Source: Phalacrocorax aristotelis (lineage: Eukaryota; Chordata; Aves; Suliformes; Phalacrocoracidae). From it: DNA of 64,000 bases. The DNA lies in the NCBI RefSeq assembly GCF_949628215.1, contig NC_134277.1, positions 31,819,058-31,883,057 on the forward strand, written 5' to 3'. This document shows positions 25,837 to 51,500 of this stretch, one piece after another. How positions within the stretch are numbered: position 1 is the stretch's first letter; each line of letters opens with the position of its first letter. The position numbers and the translations under genes are program-made. Below the pieces are notes generated by a model, which searched no databases, was not told the origin of the DNA, and saw only the letters and a program-made list of their open reading frames with translations.

Positions 25837-28800
25837 GCCTCATGGCAAGTAACCACTGTTCTTCCTCAGATTATAGTTGCAGAGAAAAAATGCCACAAAA
25901 TATGTTTTGTTGTTATCTTTTACTATGTTGCTTTACACGAACTGTTAATTAACAAGCTAATAACACTGAAATGAATACGTGATGAGATTTGCTTTATACC
26001 TTAGGACAGCACAAGCTTGAAGGTGCACAATGGCTGCCAGAAATGACAAAACAGCAGAGTACACAGACATTAAACGATACTGCAAACAAAAAGCTGTACG
26101 TAAATCCAAGATATTAAATATGTACACTTTGTACATAATTTGCATATCTCTGACATATCACATGCTAATCAAGGTTTGCACACATGCCTCTTTTTAAAAA
26201 TGTTTTTATATAGCACCTAGTGCTGGATATTTAAGCACTGGCAAAGGCCTGACTCATTACTGCGTCACTGCTGTTTTAAGCATAAAAGACGAGAAATCCA
26301 ACAGCAGCAGCTACTCTAGGCAGAAATAATTAGGAGTGGGTTGTGTTATGCTGTACATAGATGAGGTTTTGCAGCACTGTGTTGGGGCCTCTTAAGGCAA
26401 CAGCACCGAATTTGATACCAAGTCAGTATTCTTGCGAACAGGCAAGTCCTAAGAGTGAGGTTCAAAGCAACTATTTATTTGTACTGAAGTTTGGTGTTAC
26501 ATTACCCCAGCAGGGTGGTTCAAAGCACTAAGGGTAGATTTTTAAGTCTCTGAATAGTGAGAGGAGAGGGACATTTACACATAGAATCCATAAAATTTAC
26601 ATATGAATTGGCAAATGCTACATTGTGTGTGAACTCTACCTAGTTGGACCTTCAACATTCTCATGCCTTTGAGATTCAGAGGGCAGAGTTAAAGGACAGG
26701 TTCTTAACTGAGCAGGACGCACTTATAACCACTGTTATAGTAGTTACAGTGTTTGCCAGGAAGTTGAAGTCTTTGATTTCTTCCTTAATCTGAGAAATTT
26801 CAGATTTGCATTTCTCAGCATACAAGACTGTTAATGACACAGCAGAAGAGTGAGAAAGAGGAAGACATGAGTACTCAGCTGAAGAGAAGAGACCTGGTGA
26901 TCTGGTTTCCAGGCCAATTGTGCATGGAAAGTTTGTAGGTGCAAGCATTGAGTAGGTTTTTACAGATGTGTGCATACACAGAACTTCTCAATCTTTCTTG
27001 ACCTTCTTTTGCTTGCAGATATTTTACTTGAGGCAGGAAAGATGGTCTGAGCCCTACCACAAGATCGCAGGGATAAAACCCCAGCCCTGTAACTGCAGTG
27101 ACAAACCAATGATTTCAGTGGAGTTGGGATTTCTCTTCCACACCCCTACTTCATTTTAACATTGTGTCAAACAAGGCTATATTTCAATCATAATCTCCAA
27201 AGCTATGACTTAGTGTCACATTCTACATTAGGACTTTAACAGTCTCAAGGAGATCCACATCAGTGTAGCAGAAGTAGAATCACACACAAATTATCCATAC
27301 TCTACTTCAATGCTGCCGTATATGAAATGGCAGCATAATCTTCAATGTTGATTATTCTTGCAAAAAAAGATTCTCAGTAGCCATTGCAGAGCTGTGATTA
27401 AAAAAATTAACACCTTAAAGGAACCAAGCAATTAAACAAACAGTGACTAGTGACTATCTCTGTGTTTCTGTACCTTGCAAGTAGGCTGCCTCTAATCAAG
27501 GGAAATTTACAGTAGACATTCTGTATGTAAGGGGAACGAGATATAGCTAAATACTCTCAATCCTCTCTTACATGGTTGTGACTGCATATTCTGATGAGGT
27601 TCATAGCATAACAACTCCCCAAATTACTTTATGAACAAGTTAGAATGAAAGAATAAATGAGGTTGTAATTTCACCAGAACTCCCCTCTTGCAGACTTTTA
27701 CTGAGAAGAGGTGGAAATGACATTATGCCAGTTTTCCTGCAGATCCCTTTGCTGTCCTGTGGTGTTGGACCAGAAGGTATCTTGGGTTCCTTAAAACATT
27801 GTTTTATTGCACTTTTGAAAATCTGCTTTTGTATGTTATTGCACTATGTTTTGTGGAGGAAGCACACAGTAGGAATCATTAAAAATTCCATTCGTGCTAT
27901 ATTTGAGATAAGAAAATAGCACAAATATTGTACAGATAAGTGTTTTCAGTGCTAAGTTACAAACTTATTTATTACCTATTGTACTCTTACATTTTTAGAT
28001 AGGCATCACTCTAGAAGTTAGTAAAGGAAGTTTAACCTTTTTCTGAACTTCCAACAGTTTGTTTCAGCTTCTGCCTCCGTAAGCCTGACCCCAGGTACTC
28101 TGCTTTGCTCTCAGTTGTCTACACAATTGTTCTATTTGAATGCTTTGACCAGCTCTCGTGGTAGTACATATTTCTACACACAGACCAAGAAGGAACTGGC
28201 ATCTGCCATAAGATTTATTTTTTGTCCAAGATTCAGCAGGCAAGCCAAGGAAAAACTATAAATCATTTCACACAGACTAATATCTCAAGTCTTTGGCAGA
28301 GAAAAGCCGTTATATCTGATGAAGTGACAGGATTCCCATCGGAAGAAGAGAACCTTATCTTATGCTGAAGGAACATAACATTTTCTTAAAGCCCCATTAA
28401 CCTCATGCAACTCCACTCACCTCTTGTCCCAACACCATAAAAATAAAACCGATGATTGTCACAGCAAGGATTTTAACATGATATCAATTGGGTTAGACAT
28501 TACTTAGTGATAAAGGTACAGCAACCAAAAGAGGAATAGCAAAACTTCAGACAGCATACACGGTTTGGGTAACTGTGAGGTGAAAAGCATTCAGAGATTA
28601 GCTATCACACAGTATTAGCTGATAACTCACCCAAAAGACTGAGACGCACATTAAGGACTGCAGGATTTTGTGAATTAAAGCGACGCCCAAATGCCTTATC
28701 AGTGTGCTTGAGTTATTGTCAATTGAGTTACAGTCTATTCAGTACCTTAAAAGAAACACAAGCATTATATCTGCCTTGTCTAAAATATTATTAACTTATT

Positions 28801-30447
28801 TTATAATTATTAGGATAAATTAATAATGGGATTTCCCTTCTACAACTGTCTGCCCATTCTATTTTTAGTGTCCACAGTCCACTGCTGTTTTATGAGAGAA
28901 CTATCAATATATTTGGTAAATTTTTAGGTTATGTGAAATAATTCAACATTATTGTTAACTCTGTTTTTCTTTGGTGATAAGATAGACCTGTACTGACAAA
29001 TTAATCTAAAACAGAAGGAACTATGAATCAAAAATCAAGTCCTTGAAGATAACACTTAGGAACTGTGAAGCTACTGGAATAATAAAAATGCAGAGATGTT
29101 ACATAAGGACTAGAACTTGATGTGCAGGCATTTAGTCTGGTGACAATTGCAGCAGCACAAATATTGACATTTCCATTTCAGGATCTTGAACAAATACTAA
29201 TATTTTTTAACTTCTCCTAAAGAAAATAAAAATTATGTTCATATTGAAACAAAATAAGAGCACCTTTTCATTCACTTTTTGCTTTTTGATGAAAAGTCAG
29301 TTACAATACAACGTTAGTTAATCACTGCATTAATGAAACCGAATTAATGAATGAAACAAATTAATACCTTACATTTCCTTTTGATATTCGAGCACAAAAT
29401 ATTTTGACATTTAAAACGGTAAATCTGATTTCCTCTGAAGTGGGAATCTGGTTTAAAAAAAAAATTGATCAGAAAAGGTAGGTTCCTCCCCACAATTTTG
29501 TATTTTTTGATGAAACAGGGGCTAAGGAATTTTTGACTAGCACTAGTGACAAAGTATGAAAGCCTCAACTTGTATCTCAATGCAAGGCTTGACTTTATAA
29601 AAAAGACAGTTGGACCAAATCTTTCAAAACTTCTTGTAAACTAATTATATTGAACCATTAAGAGATAGGTTAAGCTGATTTTCAAAACAGTCACTGTTCA
29701 GAATGTAGCCACAGAAAACAGTGATTGATGTAAATGAGGTGAAAATTCTTTAATTCACGTGTATATATTGTTGTAACAAGGTCATACTACTCAGGAGAAA
29801 AACCCAACACACCCATTTTCCCCCCAATTCCTCTTAAACTACCTAAAATTAACAAGTTGATGGTTTTCCCTTCAGTAATAGGACTGAATTTAAACATATG
29901 CAAGTAAAGTTCAGCTCAAATGGAACAGATCTTCCTGCATTTGCTTGCTTGCTTTCTTAATTATATGTACACCATAAAGATATAAAATACGTGTCTGAAT
30001 TAAAGTTCTAGTCCTTATAACTCTGGGGTAAAAGGAGAGGTTTAGAACTCACTAATATTTACGAAAAAACCCCAACAAAAGAACAAACCATCACACTCAA
30101 AAAACCCACACCACACCCTTTGCAATAGCCAACCTCATGTCTGGGCAAAAAGTACAGTGCTCATTTGCCTCACTGAGGGATGTACAAATCACTGCTATCT
30201 CTCTGCAGATACAAATAGTTTAAATAATTGTTATTATACTTTTTTTTTTTGTACTTAATATAAGTAGACTGACAGGCCTTAAGATTGACAACTTGTATTT
30301 TCTTATTGGCAGATAGAACATAGCTCATAAGTTTCACCAAAAGAGTAAGAAGTGTTCACTTCTCTGTCCAGAAAAGCTACTTATTAATGCAAATTACTAT
30401 ATTCCTTCACATATGAGTTTGACCCTAGGTACAAAACCCAAAAATCA

Positions 30448-30512
30448 TCCCATCCCACCCCCCCAAAAAAAAAAAAACAACCACCAAACACACAAAACCC
30501 CCCACCAATCCA
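30448..30512 (+). repeat. A/C-only simple tract
   Basis: C7 then A13, then mixed caaccaccaaacacacaaaa and cccccc. Low complexity, no identity. Confidence 0.75.
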
Positions 30513-30815
30513 CAAAAGTTTATTTCAAATAGGCCAATCAGCAGCTAAGTGTTTTCAGTCATTGTCAATCTTAGACTGAAAATTGACCTGAAAATTAAAA
30601 ATCTTTGCTTCTCACTCAATTAGACCCAGCAAATAACTTCCTATGTTTATTAGAAATGGGCACCTCACTATGAAACTGCTGCCTTACCATCAACACAGCT
30701 ACCACCTTTCTATAAATAACAAAGCTTGATGATTATCACTTATTCTTTGTATGAGTCATATTTAAAGAGAGCCCTGAGGTGCTTTTCAGGTAATCTCTTT
30801 GAATCATGAATCAGA

Positions 30816-30872
30816 AGGGTGGGGGGGGGGAGAGGGGGGGAGAGGGTGGGGAGAGGGGAGAAGCAGCCTCTG
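30816..30872 (+). repeat. G-rich purine tract, possible G-quadruplex
   Basis: A run of ten or more G, then aga-spaced blocks of seven, three, three-four and four G, with only A and one T between. Such polypurine strands can form quadruplex or triplex DNA and are often length-variable. It marks the left edge of the unassigned patch described next. Confidence 0.85.
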
Positions 30873-30874
30873 AA

Positions 30875-32250
30875 ATATCACCATGCCCAGATTCTAGGTG
30901 CCTATAAGGTATGATCGCCTATTTATAGTTGCAAGCTGTCGGGCAGTTTCACATAATGAAAGTCAGTGGTCGTAGAGAAGTTTCTCTGCTTCAGCTTCAC
31001 TTGTAAAATTAAGAGAACCTGATAATAGGAAATCTCCATCCGTACCCATGCCACAGACACACAGATCAGAACTGGAAGGGTCAAGCCTCCTTATTTCAAG
31101 ATCAACTAAAAATCCGTAGTCTGAGCATAAATAGGGCATAAGAGCCAGGAGGCTTAACCACGGCACAAGCCCAGGTTGGACAGACTCCAGCAAATCTTGA
31201 CAGACCTGAAGAGAGTTTGTATCATCATTCATCACTGCACAGCACACCCTCAGAGCCTCGCATGCCACATATTTTAACCTATTACTTTATACCTCATTAA
31301 CAGATTCAGCTTCCAGATCTTACCTATGTTTTATTTATTTTTCCAGCCAGGGTTACCATAAAGCTTTTACTCACCTCAGCAGGACCACAAGAAGTTTCCT
31401 TCCTTATGGACAGAGAAGAGAAAGCAAAATGCTTTCAGACCTGAGGGAGCTACAGACAAGCAACAATTATCTGACAAGAGGCTGGCACGTTCTTCACCAC
31501 TCTTGCATAAAACACTGAGCCGTGCTTCAGCCCACCTCAGTTTTCTATATTTATTTATTTTTGTGCTAACTCCTTAACAGTTTGGCAAACTGCTATGTAA
31601 CAGCAAGGGCAGATGCCTTGGGGTTTTTTTTTTTCCCAGGGTATAAAAGTACTCAGAAGTAAACAAAGCCCCGTCAAATCCTTTACATTCATTTGACAAA
31701 CTTTCAGCTCTCCTTTGCTCCTAAATCCTTCTCCCTTCACATGTTCCTCTTCTTGGGCCTAACTCCTCTCAGACAATCTTTCTCCCCATAACAAAAGAAA
31801 CACTACCTAACTCCTTCACCCCTAAATGAAGGGGTCTCTAGATTAATCTAATTGATTCACTTCCTTGGCACATAAATGCTCGTTAACCCCAAGTGCCTTC
31901 ATCTGGCCTCCCAGGCCTCCCACTGCCATTTTGTGGGCTGCCTTGGAGTAACCCATCCCTTTCTCATATCACTTTGAGCATCTGTTTTGCCATTTCTCTG
32001 AACTTGTCATGCATCCTTGTCTAAAGATAACTATTCGGGACTTTTTTTTTTTCCCCACTTTTATAGCCATTGTCTCTAGTCACTCTTCCAGAGAGGTGAG
32101 AGACAACACTTTTCTAAGTTAACTGCTCCCCAGGCGGCCTTGGTCTCACTATGATCCACCTCAGAATTACAAGCCCCAGAAGTCAGTTAGAGTTGTTACA
32201 GGATAGCACTAGTACCCTAAATCACTAGTAATCACTGAATAGCTATAGTC
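30875..32250. other. Unassigned, less AT-rich patch
   Basis: Base composition is visibly richer in G and C than its neighbours. A 101-codon open frame on the minus strand (31268-30963) starts MACEALRVCC and ends EAEKLLYDH. It has no motif I can name and is followed on that strand by ctataaatagg. The composition change and polypurine edge would suit an old transposon or LTR fragment, but I cannot match it to a family. DGKB's 3' UTR could reach it only if that UTR exceeds 3.5 kb. Confidence 0.35.
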
Positions 32251-33791
32251 TCAGCAAACAAATATTAACCTAGAGATTTAAATAACAAAAGTCGTCTTCT
32301 CCCTTTCTTACAGTAATTATATCAAAACCACACATTCTTTGACTATATTACTTCTTACACTGCTATTTTGAAACACGTTGAAGTCTCTGACTTTTTGCCT
32401 TAAATAATTTTGGATATTAGCTGATCATTGTTGCGATTTACATGCAATACTAGAGTTGATAAGAGTGAGGAAATGTTATAGAACATCTACTTCTGCTTCA
32501 GAAACTAATACTAAGTGCTTCCTAGCTCATAAAAGTCCTAAGCGTATCAGCACGTCACCTGATCTAGCATGCACATACACGTACACACACCAATAAGCCC
32601 AAATCACGAAGTCTAACTCCCTAGCTTTAAATAATCGTGATGATATGCATACAAATATCTTGCAAGTAGTGGAAACAGTAATTCAGTATTTGCCTCTGCA
32701 ACAAGTTCTGCTTCCACCTCCTTTTAACAGGAACTCATGCAAAGTGTGAGTGATGCTAACCAATCTCAGAAGTTAAGATTTCTTCCTGAGACATCATGTT
32801 CTTTCTTCAGCACATTGCCCAGCTGCAACGCTCTAGCAGGGAGATGAAAAATTTGCAAATCTCATGTCAGATATCATTCCTACATATTTGTAATTTCCAT
32901 TTATATTGCAAATGTCATTAATGAGGCCTTAAAGAATGCCTCATTATAAGGAGTTTACAGCTAGCACTCTTCAGTCAGGGTAAGAACAGTGCATCTATTT
33001 CAGCTGTATGAAGATACATGCATATATTCTTTGTTTCACTTCACACTCCAATGTATAATTTCATTGTTAATTCTGTGCATACTGAAGTGAAAAAAAAGCC
33101 CCTCCCCCCCCAAGTTCTCTTTCATTAAATCAAGCATTTTACTTTCATCCTATGTTTATGTACTCTAAGATTTTCTCTTCATCATGAATACTTTCAACCT
33201 GAGCATGGTTTTAAATTATTAGAGGCCATGCTAAAAAAAAAACAACCAACCTAGGTTAATAGACAGAATGTCGCTGGTACGGTAAGTGCCAATATAGTAA
33301 AATGACTGCTCCATTACATTTTGCTACAGTGAGATTTTGATACATGCTGACCAACAGATCTGATTTACCTTTTATAAGTCTAGTCAGAATTGTATGTAGT
33401 TGTGATTACATTAACCCATCTATCCCTCTTTATATGAAAAAGTGTGTTGTGAACAATTTGCTATCACAGACTGGCACATTTAAAATTGCATACATTATTA
33501 AATAATAGCTTATGTATAATTTTATTTTTTTCAGAGTTACAATGTTAATGAGATAATCATAGAGAGCACATTATATATTATCGTTAAACACATTTTGCCA
33601 CAAAAAAGTTGAGAGCATTGGTAGAAAATCCTACGTCAAGTTATGTGAAAATATTTATTACCTGTAACCATAATTTCATAAAACCAATGTACACTTTGTG
33701 TAATATTATGTCAGCAAGTTCCTTCGTTTTGCAAATATCTTTTGCTCTATACTTAGGTATGTTTGCACCTAAGGAGTGCATCAAACGCTTC

Positions 33792-33807
33792 TGTGTGTGT
33801 GTGTGTT
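33792..33807 (+). repeat. (TG)n microsatellite, 16 bp
   Basis: About eight TG units, preceded by c and followed by ttgc. Confidence 0.85.
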
Positions 33808-34690
33808 TGCAATGCACAGGAAAAATATTAGATTACTCCTACAGTAACTGTAACTGTCAACACCACTGGACCCAAGAATGGAGAATTACAAGATCTTAAT
33901 TTTAGCAAATAATTGCTGTCATATTTTTCTACCTAATGCTGAACATAACATTAACTGGTATTTACCTCCTAATGTTTAAAGAACACAGACTGTATATTTC
34001 AAAGACATAATCCTTACCAACTATATATTGACTTTTATTTCAGTGTCTATTATATAAATTAGGACTCTGTTGAATTCTAATACTGAGGAACAAATGATAG
34101 TAACTTTATTTAAATACATGCACAGTACCGTGCACTACAGAATGATGAAATACTATTTTTTAATGGATGAATGAATCAATAGAAAAATATATTTAATAAA
34201 TCATTACCATTCTGAAGGCTAGATAAAAATGGGAAATCATGCATTTCAAGCGAAGTTTTATTTTTTCCTTGTTTGTTTTTTGATGAAATCTCTGAGAACT
34301 TAAGACATGCAGAGCTGAGAAGCAGCTCACTCTGAGCAAAGAACAATGTTAAGACTGCACAGAAACTTTCGATTGAGACTGTTTATATGCAAGACTGAAA
34401 AAAGTTGCCATTCTTGGACTTCCCTTCAACATTAGACAACGCTGTGCAAACCTCAGACAAATCCCTGTATTATGATTTCTAAGCTGTTAGGAAGTCTCTC
34501 AGAGGGCTAAGAAAGTAAAAACCTGAGCAACTGCCTCCCCAAAATTTATGATGAGAAATGTTTTGATTTTGATTCCAGAGAGCAGACTACAAAAGCAGAA
34601 TAGGTAACAGTTTATCCTTTCCTTAAGAGATAAATTTAGGGGATGAGTAAATTATGGATGGCATAAATAAGTTGAATAAGTTGAATTTTC

Positions 34691-34744
34691 CAATATTTAG
34701 AGTGTGTGTCTATGTCTCAATATTTGAAGTATGAGTCTATGTCT
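34691..34744 (+). repeat. Imperfect tandem duplication, 27-bp unit, two copies
   Basis: Two adjoining 27-bp units both start caatattt and end gtctatgtct, differing at a few internal positions. It lies just below the candidate DGKB polyadenylation signal. Confidence 0.8.
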
Positions 34745-34929
34745 ATCAGCTTGTGAAACAAATGAAAAGCGAGTATTTACTTGCAATTAATTTAATGTTT
34801 TTTCCTACCCTAACATTTGTCCGGACATTGCCAACATAATCAAAAGAACTGTAAATTTTCAGAAGTGAGTCTGCTCCAGTGAGCTTGATTAATTATGCAT
34901 TAACCCATTTCTCTGAAGCATCCTTCACT

Positions 34930-35824
34930 AAATCTTTGGTGGGAAATGCACTTTATTAGGCATGAGCTTTGGTTATTTGTGTGCATACGCTATATACTAT
35001 CAGTCAATATGTAGAATGATTTAAAGTTTGCCATGTTACAGAGATGTATTTCTTATTAAAATAATTCTAGTGTTTCAACAAACAACACTGATGGCTAGTT
35101 TTACAAGTATTATAATTTCCACTGTTAGAATGATCTCCTTAGCCTTACAGTTTTTGCTCAAACTTGCATTGGCTTCCAGTCTTACAAAAACTTACAGAAG
35201 AGTGATCATGACCATTTGGATACTGCACACATTGTTAGATGTTTTCAGCAGGTACAGTTACTCACATACATAGGAGTTATCAGAATGAGATAAAAGATTT
35301 TGATGCTTAGCTGAATAAAAATATTCTCAGGGTAGAAAGAAATTATGAGCTAAAAGTACAGGTTAATGAGACCTGTAATAAACTTTACTCTGAAACAGGT
35401 CTAATTGGCTGTTGATGTGAAGATGCTTGATTCAAAAGATACTCTTGAACCTATGGCATATGATCATTGTAGTAGAAAAAGTTGAAATGGAAAAAAGAGA
35501 AAATTGAATTACCCATGGCATTCTCTTCCCATATTCCATGGCAGAATAAGCTCATAGATTAGTAAATGGTAACGCATGCAACAAAAAATATGCTGTATCA
35601 CTTTATGTAAACATCTGCTTTCATCATGCAAAATGCCTACAAAACTGTGACAATATTTTTTTCTAATAGCATAGTTTTACATTAGCTCGGTTACAGAAAC
35701 TGTTAAACCAAAATCCATGATTTTGCAAGTAGAAGATATTCTAAAATTCTTGAAAGATTTCCAGCATAAATATTCCAAAGCCCAACAAAGCTAATTGGTT
35801 TTCTAAAAACTAAACTACATAGGC
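34930..35824 (-). other. DGKB: DGKB 3' untranslated region, near part (end uncertain)
   Basis: Transcription of DGKB must continue past the TAA at 35825 toward lower coordinates. No coding frame follows. The extent is an inference: I end it just past the first AATAAA hexamer on this strand (34957-34952), but longer forms reaching further hexamers (for example minus-strand AATAAA at about 34110) are equally possible. Only transcript data can settle this. Confidence 0.4.
34952..34957 (-). promoter_or_regulatory. Candidate polyadenylation signal AATAAA for DGKB
   Basis: The plus strand reads TTTATT here, so the minus strand has a canonical AATAAA about 870 nt after the DGKB stop codon. The downstream GU-rich element is weak. 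Hexamers of this kind occur often by chance in DNA this AT-rich, so support is modest. Confidence 0.25.
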
Positions 35825-48136
<12,312 letters not shown>

Positions 48137-50559
48137 CTAAACAGCATTTTGACAGTGGTCTCCTGACAGTGGTCATCCTGACTAGCAGGAATTGTCAAAA
48201 GACCAGCTGATAATAAAACATGGGGAGAACAGAACTGGCAAAAATTATGATTCCTGAGAAGTGATTGCAGCTTTAATGTTGGACACATCTGGGCCTGTTG
48301 TTACACCATTCTAAAATATCCTGACCAAAATGATTCTAAAATACAATAATAATCTCCATGGTACATTTTAATACATATGTACTGAACAAATAATCTTATT
48401 ATATGAGACAATAGGAGAGATGCCTTCATTTAGGTTACCTGACACTCATAGAGTGAGATGATTGCAGTTTAGAAATTTGTGCTGTCCATTGTTTCAAACA
48501 ACATGCAAAATCTGGTAAAGGAAAAGCCAGCGCTCCAGATCCTATTGGATTCTCTTCTATACAATCCTTTCCAGATGACATTTACAATTCCAATTCAGCC
48601 TTTCTGTGCAGGCATTATTATAGTCTTTAATTATGAGACCACATATTACTTTTTACGTTGTCTCAATTAGTGCACAGGTTCAATGCAAAAAAGGCAGAAA
48701 AACCCCTTAGATCAGCAACTATTAATCTAGCTTTCCTGAACTTCGTAGTGCTTGTTTGCACCCAGTTATACATTTTTGTTTCATACTGCTTTTTGATTAC
48801 GTAACATTTTGGCATTAAACTTCAAAATTTTTTTAAATAAATACTGACTCCGGTAAAATAAATATTAGTTTTCATGACCTTCAAGGAGCAAGGACAAATT
48901 CTGTCTAGAATTGCAGATACAAACAGAGATACAACCAGAAACCTGCACAGAAGTATAGCAGACTGGTTTGAGAAGCAACCAAGCAAGGTAATGAAATATT
49001 ATCCAGAATCAACTAGGGTGTTTTGTATGAAGTGTTTTATATGTTTCTGTTTAAAATCATGTTGCCAAGACCAGATGGACAAGAAAAAGAAAATTTTTTT
49101 AGCTGTATATTACGTGTGTTTTATAGATTGGCTGTTAATATCCATGTTTCCAAAAGAAACGCTACTCAGTGAAGCACAGCAATGAGCTAAAATGTTAGAG
49201 TCTATCATCACATTGAAAAACAAAGAAAGGAGAGCACATTACTCTTTGTATATTTTAAACCCTTCAACCTTTAATGAAGGTGGAATTTCACGCTCATTAT
49301 CATAACTATGAGGCTAGTCCAAAGTTTCAAAGGGAGTCTTTTCTTTTCACTTCTTTGGGCTTTGAATGAAGGTAATTAACTGAAAGAGGTACTGTGATGG
49401 GGGGGAAAAAGTATTAAAAGCAAATAGGATTTATGGTCTGGATTATTCTGCTTCCAACCAGAAAATCTGATACTATCCAAAGCCTTCATTTTTCTTCTTA
49501 TACTTTCTTAATATTCTTTGCTATTTTCATTTTCTCATCACAGTGAAATCAGTTCCTTATAATATTAATGAAGCAACAATAAGCCCTATTCTTCCCTATT
49601 AACGACAAACAATAAGATGGACAAAAGATTAAAACAGACAATATGATTAATTTTAACTATACATGTTTATAGTTTGCATCCCTGTAACACATGTAAACCC
49701 AATTTTGTATGTCTGGCTTTCTGCTGAATTATTTTTCTCTCAAAATGTTTTCCTTAAGTTACTCACTTTTAAACTTAACTCTGATTTAAACAATTTCTGC
49801 TTTTCTTGATAGCCATAGGGATTTAAATGGGAAAGTCCTACTCATTTGCAAAAGCTATTATATTATAAAAGCACACAGAACTTTATAGATGTACTAAATC
49901 ATGAAAATGTTTCCAGCCAAAGAAAACATCAAATTCCTATTCACTGGGTTATTAGAAAATTATTATTTTTTAAACGGGAGAATAATTAAGAACAGATTTT
50001 TATTACTGACAGCTCAGGCAACATATGCAAGATTCAGAATAGTGACATTTGCAGTGATATAAATTTGATGCATCATTTTTCAATAGCTGTGAGACTAGTG
50101 CCAGTAACAGCAGGTAACTAAGGGCCAAATCCTGGCCTTTGATCTCTACCACATATCTCAAAAAATGTGGTATATTAAACGTTGGAAGATGGAACTGAAC
50201 AATACTCTTATCTATCAAAAAAATGAAGCCTTTTCAAAAACTTCACATTTGCAGTGGCATGTTCCCAAAGTGAGGTTATTTTAGGCCAAATATGAATATT
50301 TTTAGAATCAAGCTTAAATTAGACATAACCTTCCTTCAGAAGCAGTAAAAACTAAAGCAAATGTAACATGCAATTATCGACTTGGGGTTAGTTCACGCTC
50401 CTGCCCTTGCGAATGTATTTGATCTGATGGTTTTGCATAGTCATATCCATTTCAACAAATCTTTGAGCTATATTGACTGTGATAAGAATGGAGAGGGAGC
50501 AAAAGTGGAAAAGGGAGTGTGTATATTTTAGTCCCATTCTTCAAAGATGTTACATGGCT

Positions 50560-51500
50560 ATAGGTACACTGGTTGAATATAAAGGGTCAAGACATCAATG
50601 AATGGATTACATCTGTTCTTAAAAGGTCCCCACCAAAGAGACTAATCTCTATTAAAAGAGATCAGGTCTTCTATTAAATTAAAAGATAGGAAAGGGGAAG
50701 TCATTCTTCATTCTGGTGGAAGGTTATCACTGATTTCTCAGAAAGATCTGTGCTGGCCTCTGTACTGCTCAACATATTCCCCTAAACAACCTGGAAATAG
50801 AAGAAGATAGTGAGTTACCGAGGATTCAGCGAAGTAAAGACAAAAGCCAATTACAAAAAAAGATTCCAAATTTTACAGTACTGAATAATGGGGCGATACT
50901 ACGGCAAAAAATTCAATACATGTAACTTAATGCCCATGAGGGAAAACAGAGCTAACTACATATATGTAGACTGCTTTATGCATATATATTTTATCTGAAA
51001 ATAAGTATGGGGTGTGTGTGTCTCTGTGTATATGTCCACATATACATGTACATTTATTTTGCTGGGCTACAATTACTACTGTCACACAGGAATTAGGATT
51101 ATGGAGTTACTGTGGCTACGTCTATGAAAATATCAGCTCAATGCTCAATAGTGAGCAAATATCATCAAATATTATGAGTGGTACATCCATACAATGTGGA
51201 GTTTGTAGTTTCAGTCCACGCAGCAATGCACAGGAAGATATAACAGAGCAACAAACATGGTAACAAATATGGAGCAGCTTCTGTATGAAAATAAATTAGA
51301 CTAGGACCCTTCAGGAAGTAAGGAGACAAATGGAGGGAACATGATACAGGCAGAGAAAATAATAAGTGTCATGGAGTAGGTGAAGACAGTACTGCAATTC
51401 AGTATTTCTCAAAACACAAGAACTAAGGAGTTTCACAGCACTTCTAGAACACGCAAGAAATCCTTTTTACATAATTATTTAGTTATACCATGATGCCATA
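50560..51500 (+). mobile_element. Degenerate CR1 LINE, RT to 3' part of ORF2
   Basis: Successive phrases follow CR1 ORF2 order: ctctgtactgctcaacatat and cccctaaacaacctgg (a decayed GPLLFNIFINDL-type segment), aaaaattcaatacatgtaac, ggctacaattactactgtca with a decayed tacgtctatgaaaatatcag, then atgaaaataaattagactag and atggagggaacatgatacag and aaaacacaagaactaaggag. Frame is lost throughout. It is antisense to DGKB in its large intron. The 83-codon open frame at 51012-51263 lies inside it and is not a gene. Confidence 0.72.

Larger units (their letters stand above)
17551..30780. other. Noncoding, mostly unassigned DNA
   Basis: No gene was recognised. A less AT-rich patch at about 19.06-19.60 kb and a patch near 23.38-23.48 kb lack any family I know. 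Open frames of 60-118 codons (for example 24024-24380 plus, 25108-25434 minus) show no domain. G-rich and T-rich simple tracts are listed separately. Confidence 0.6.
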
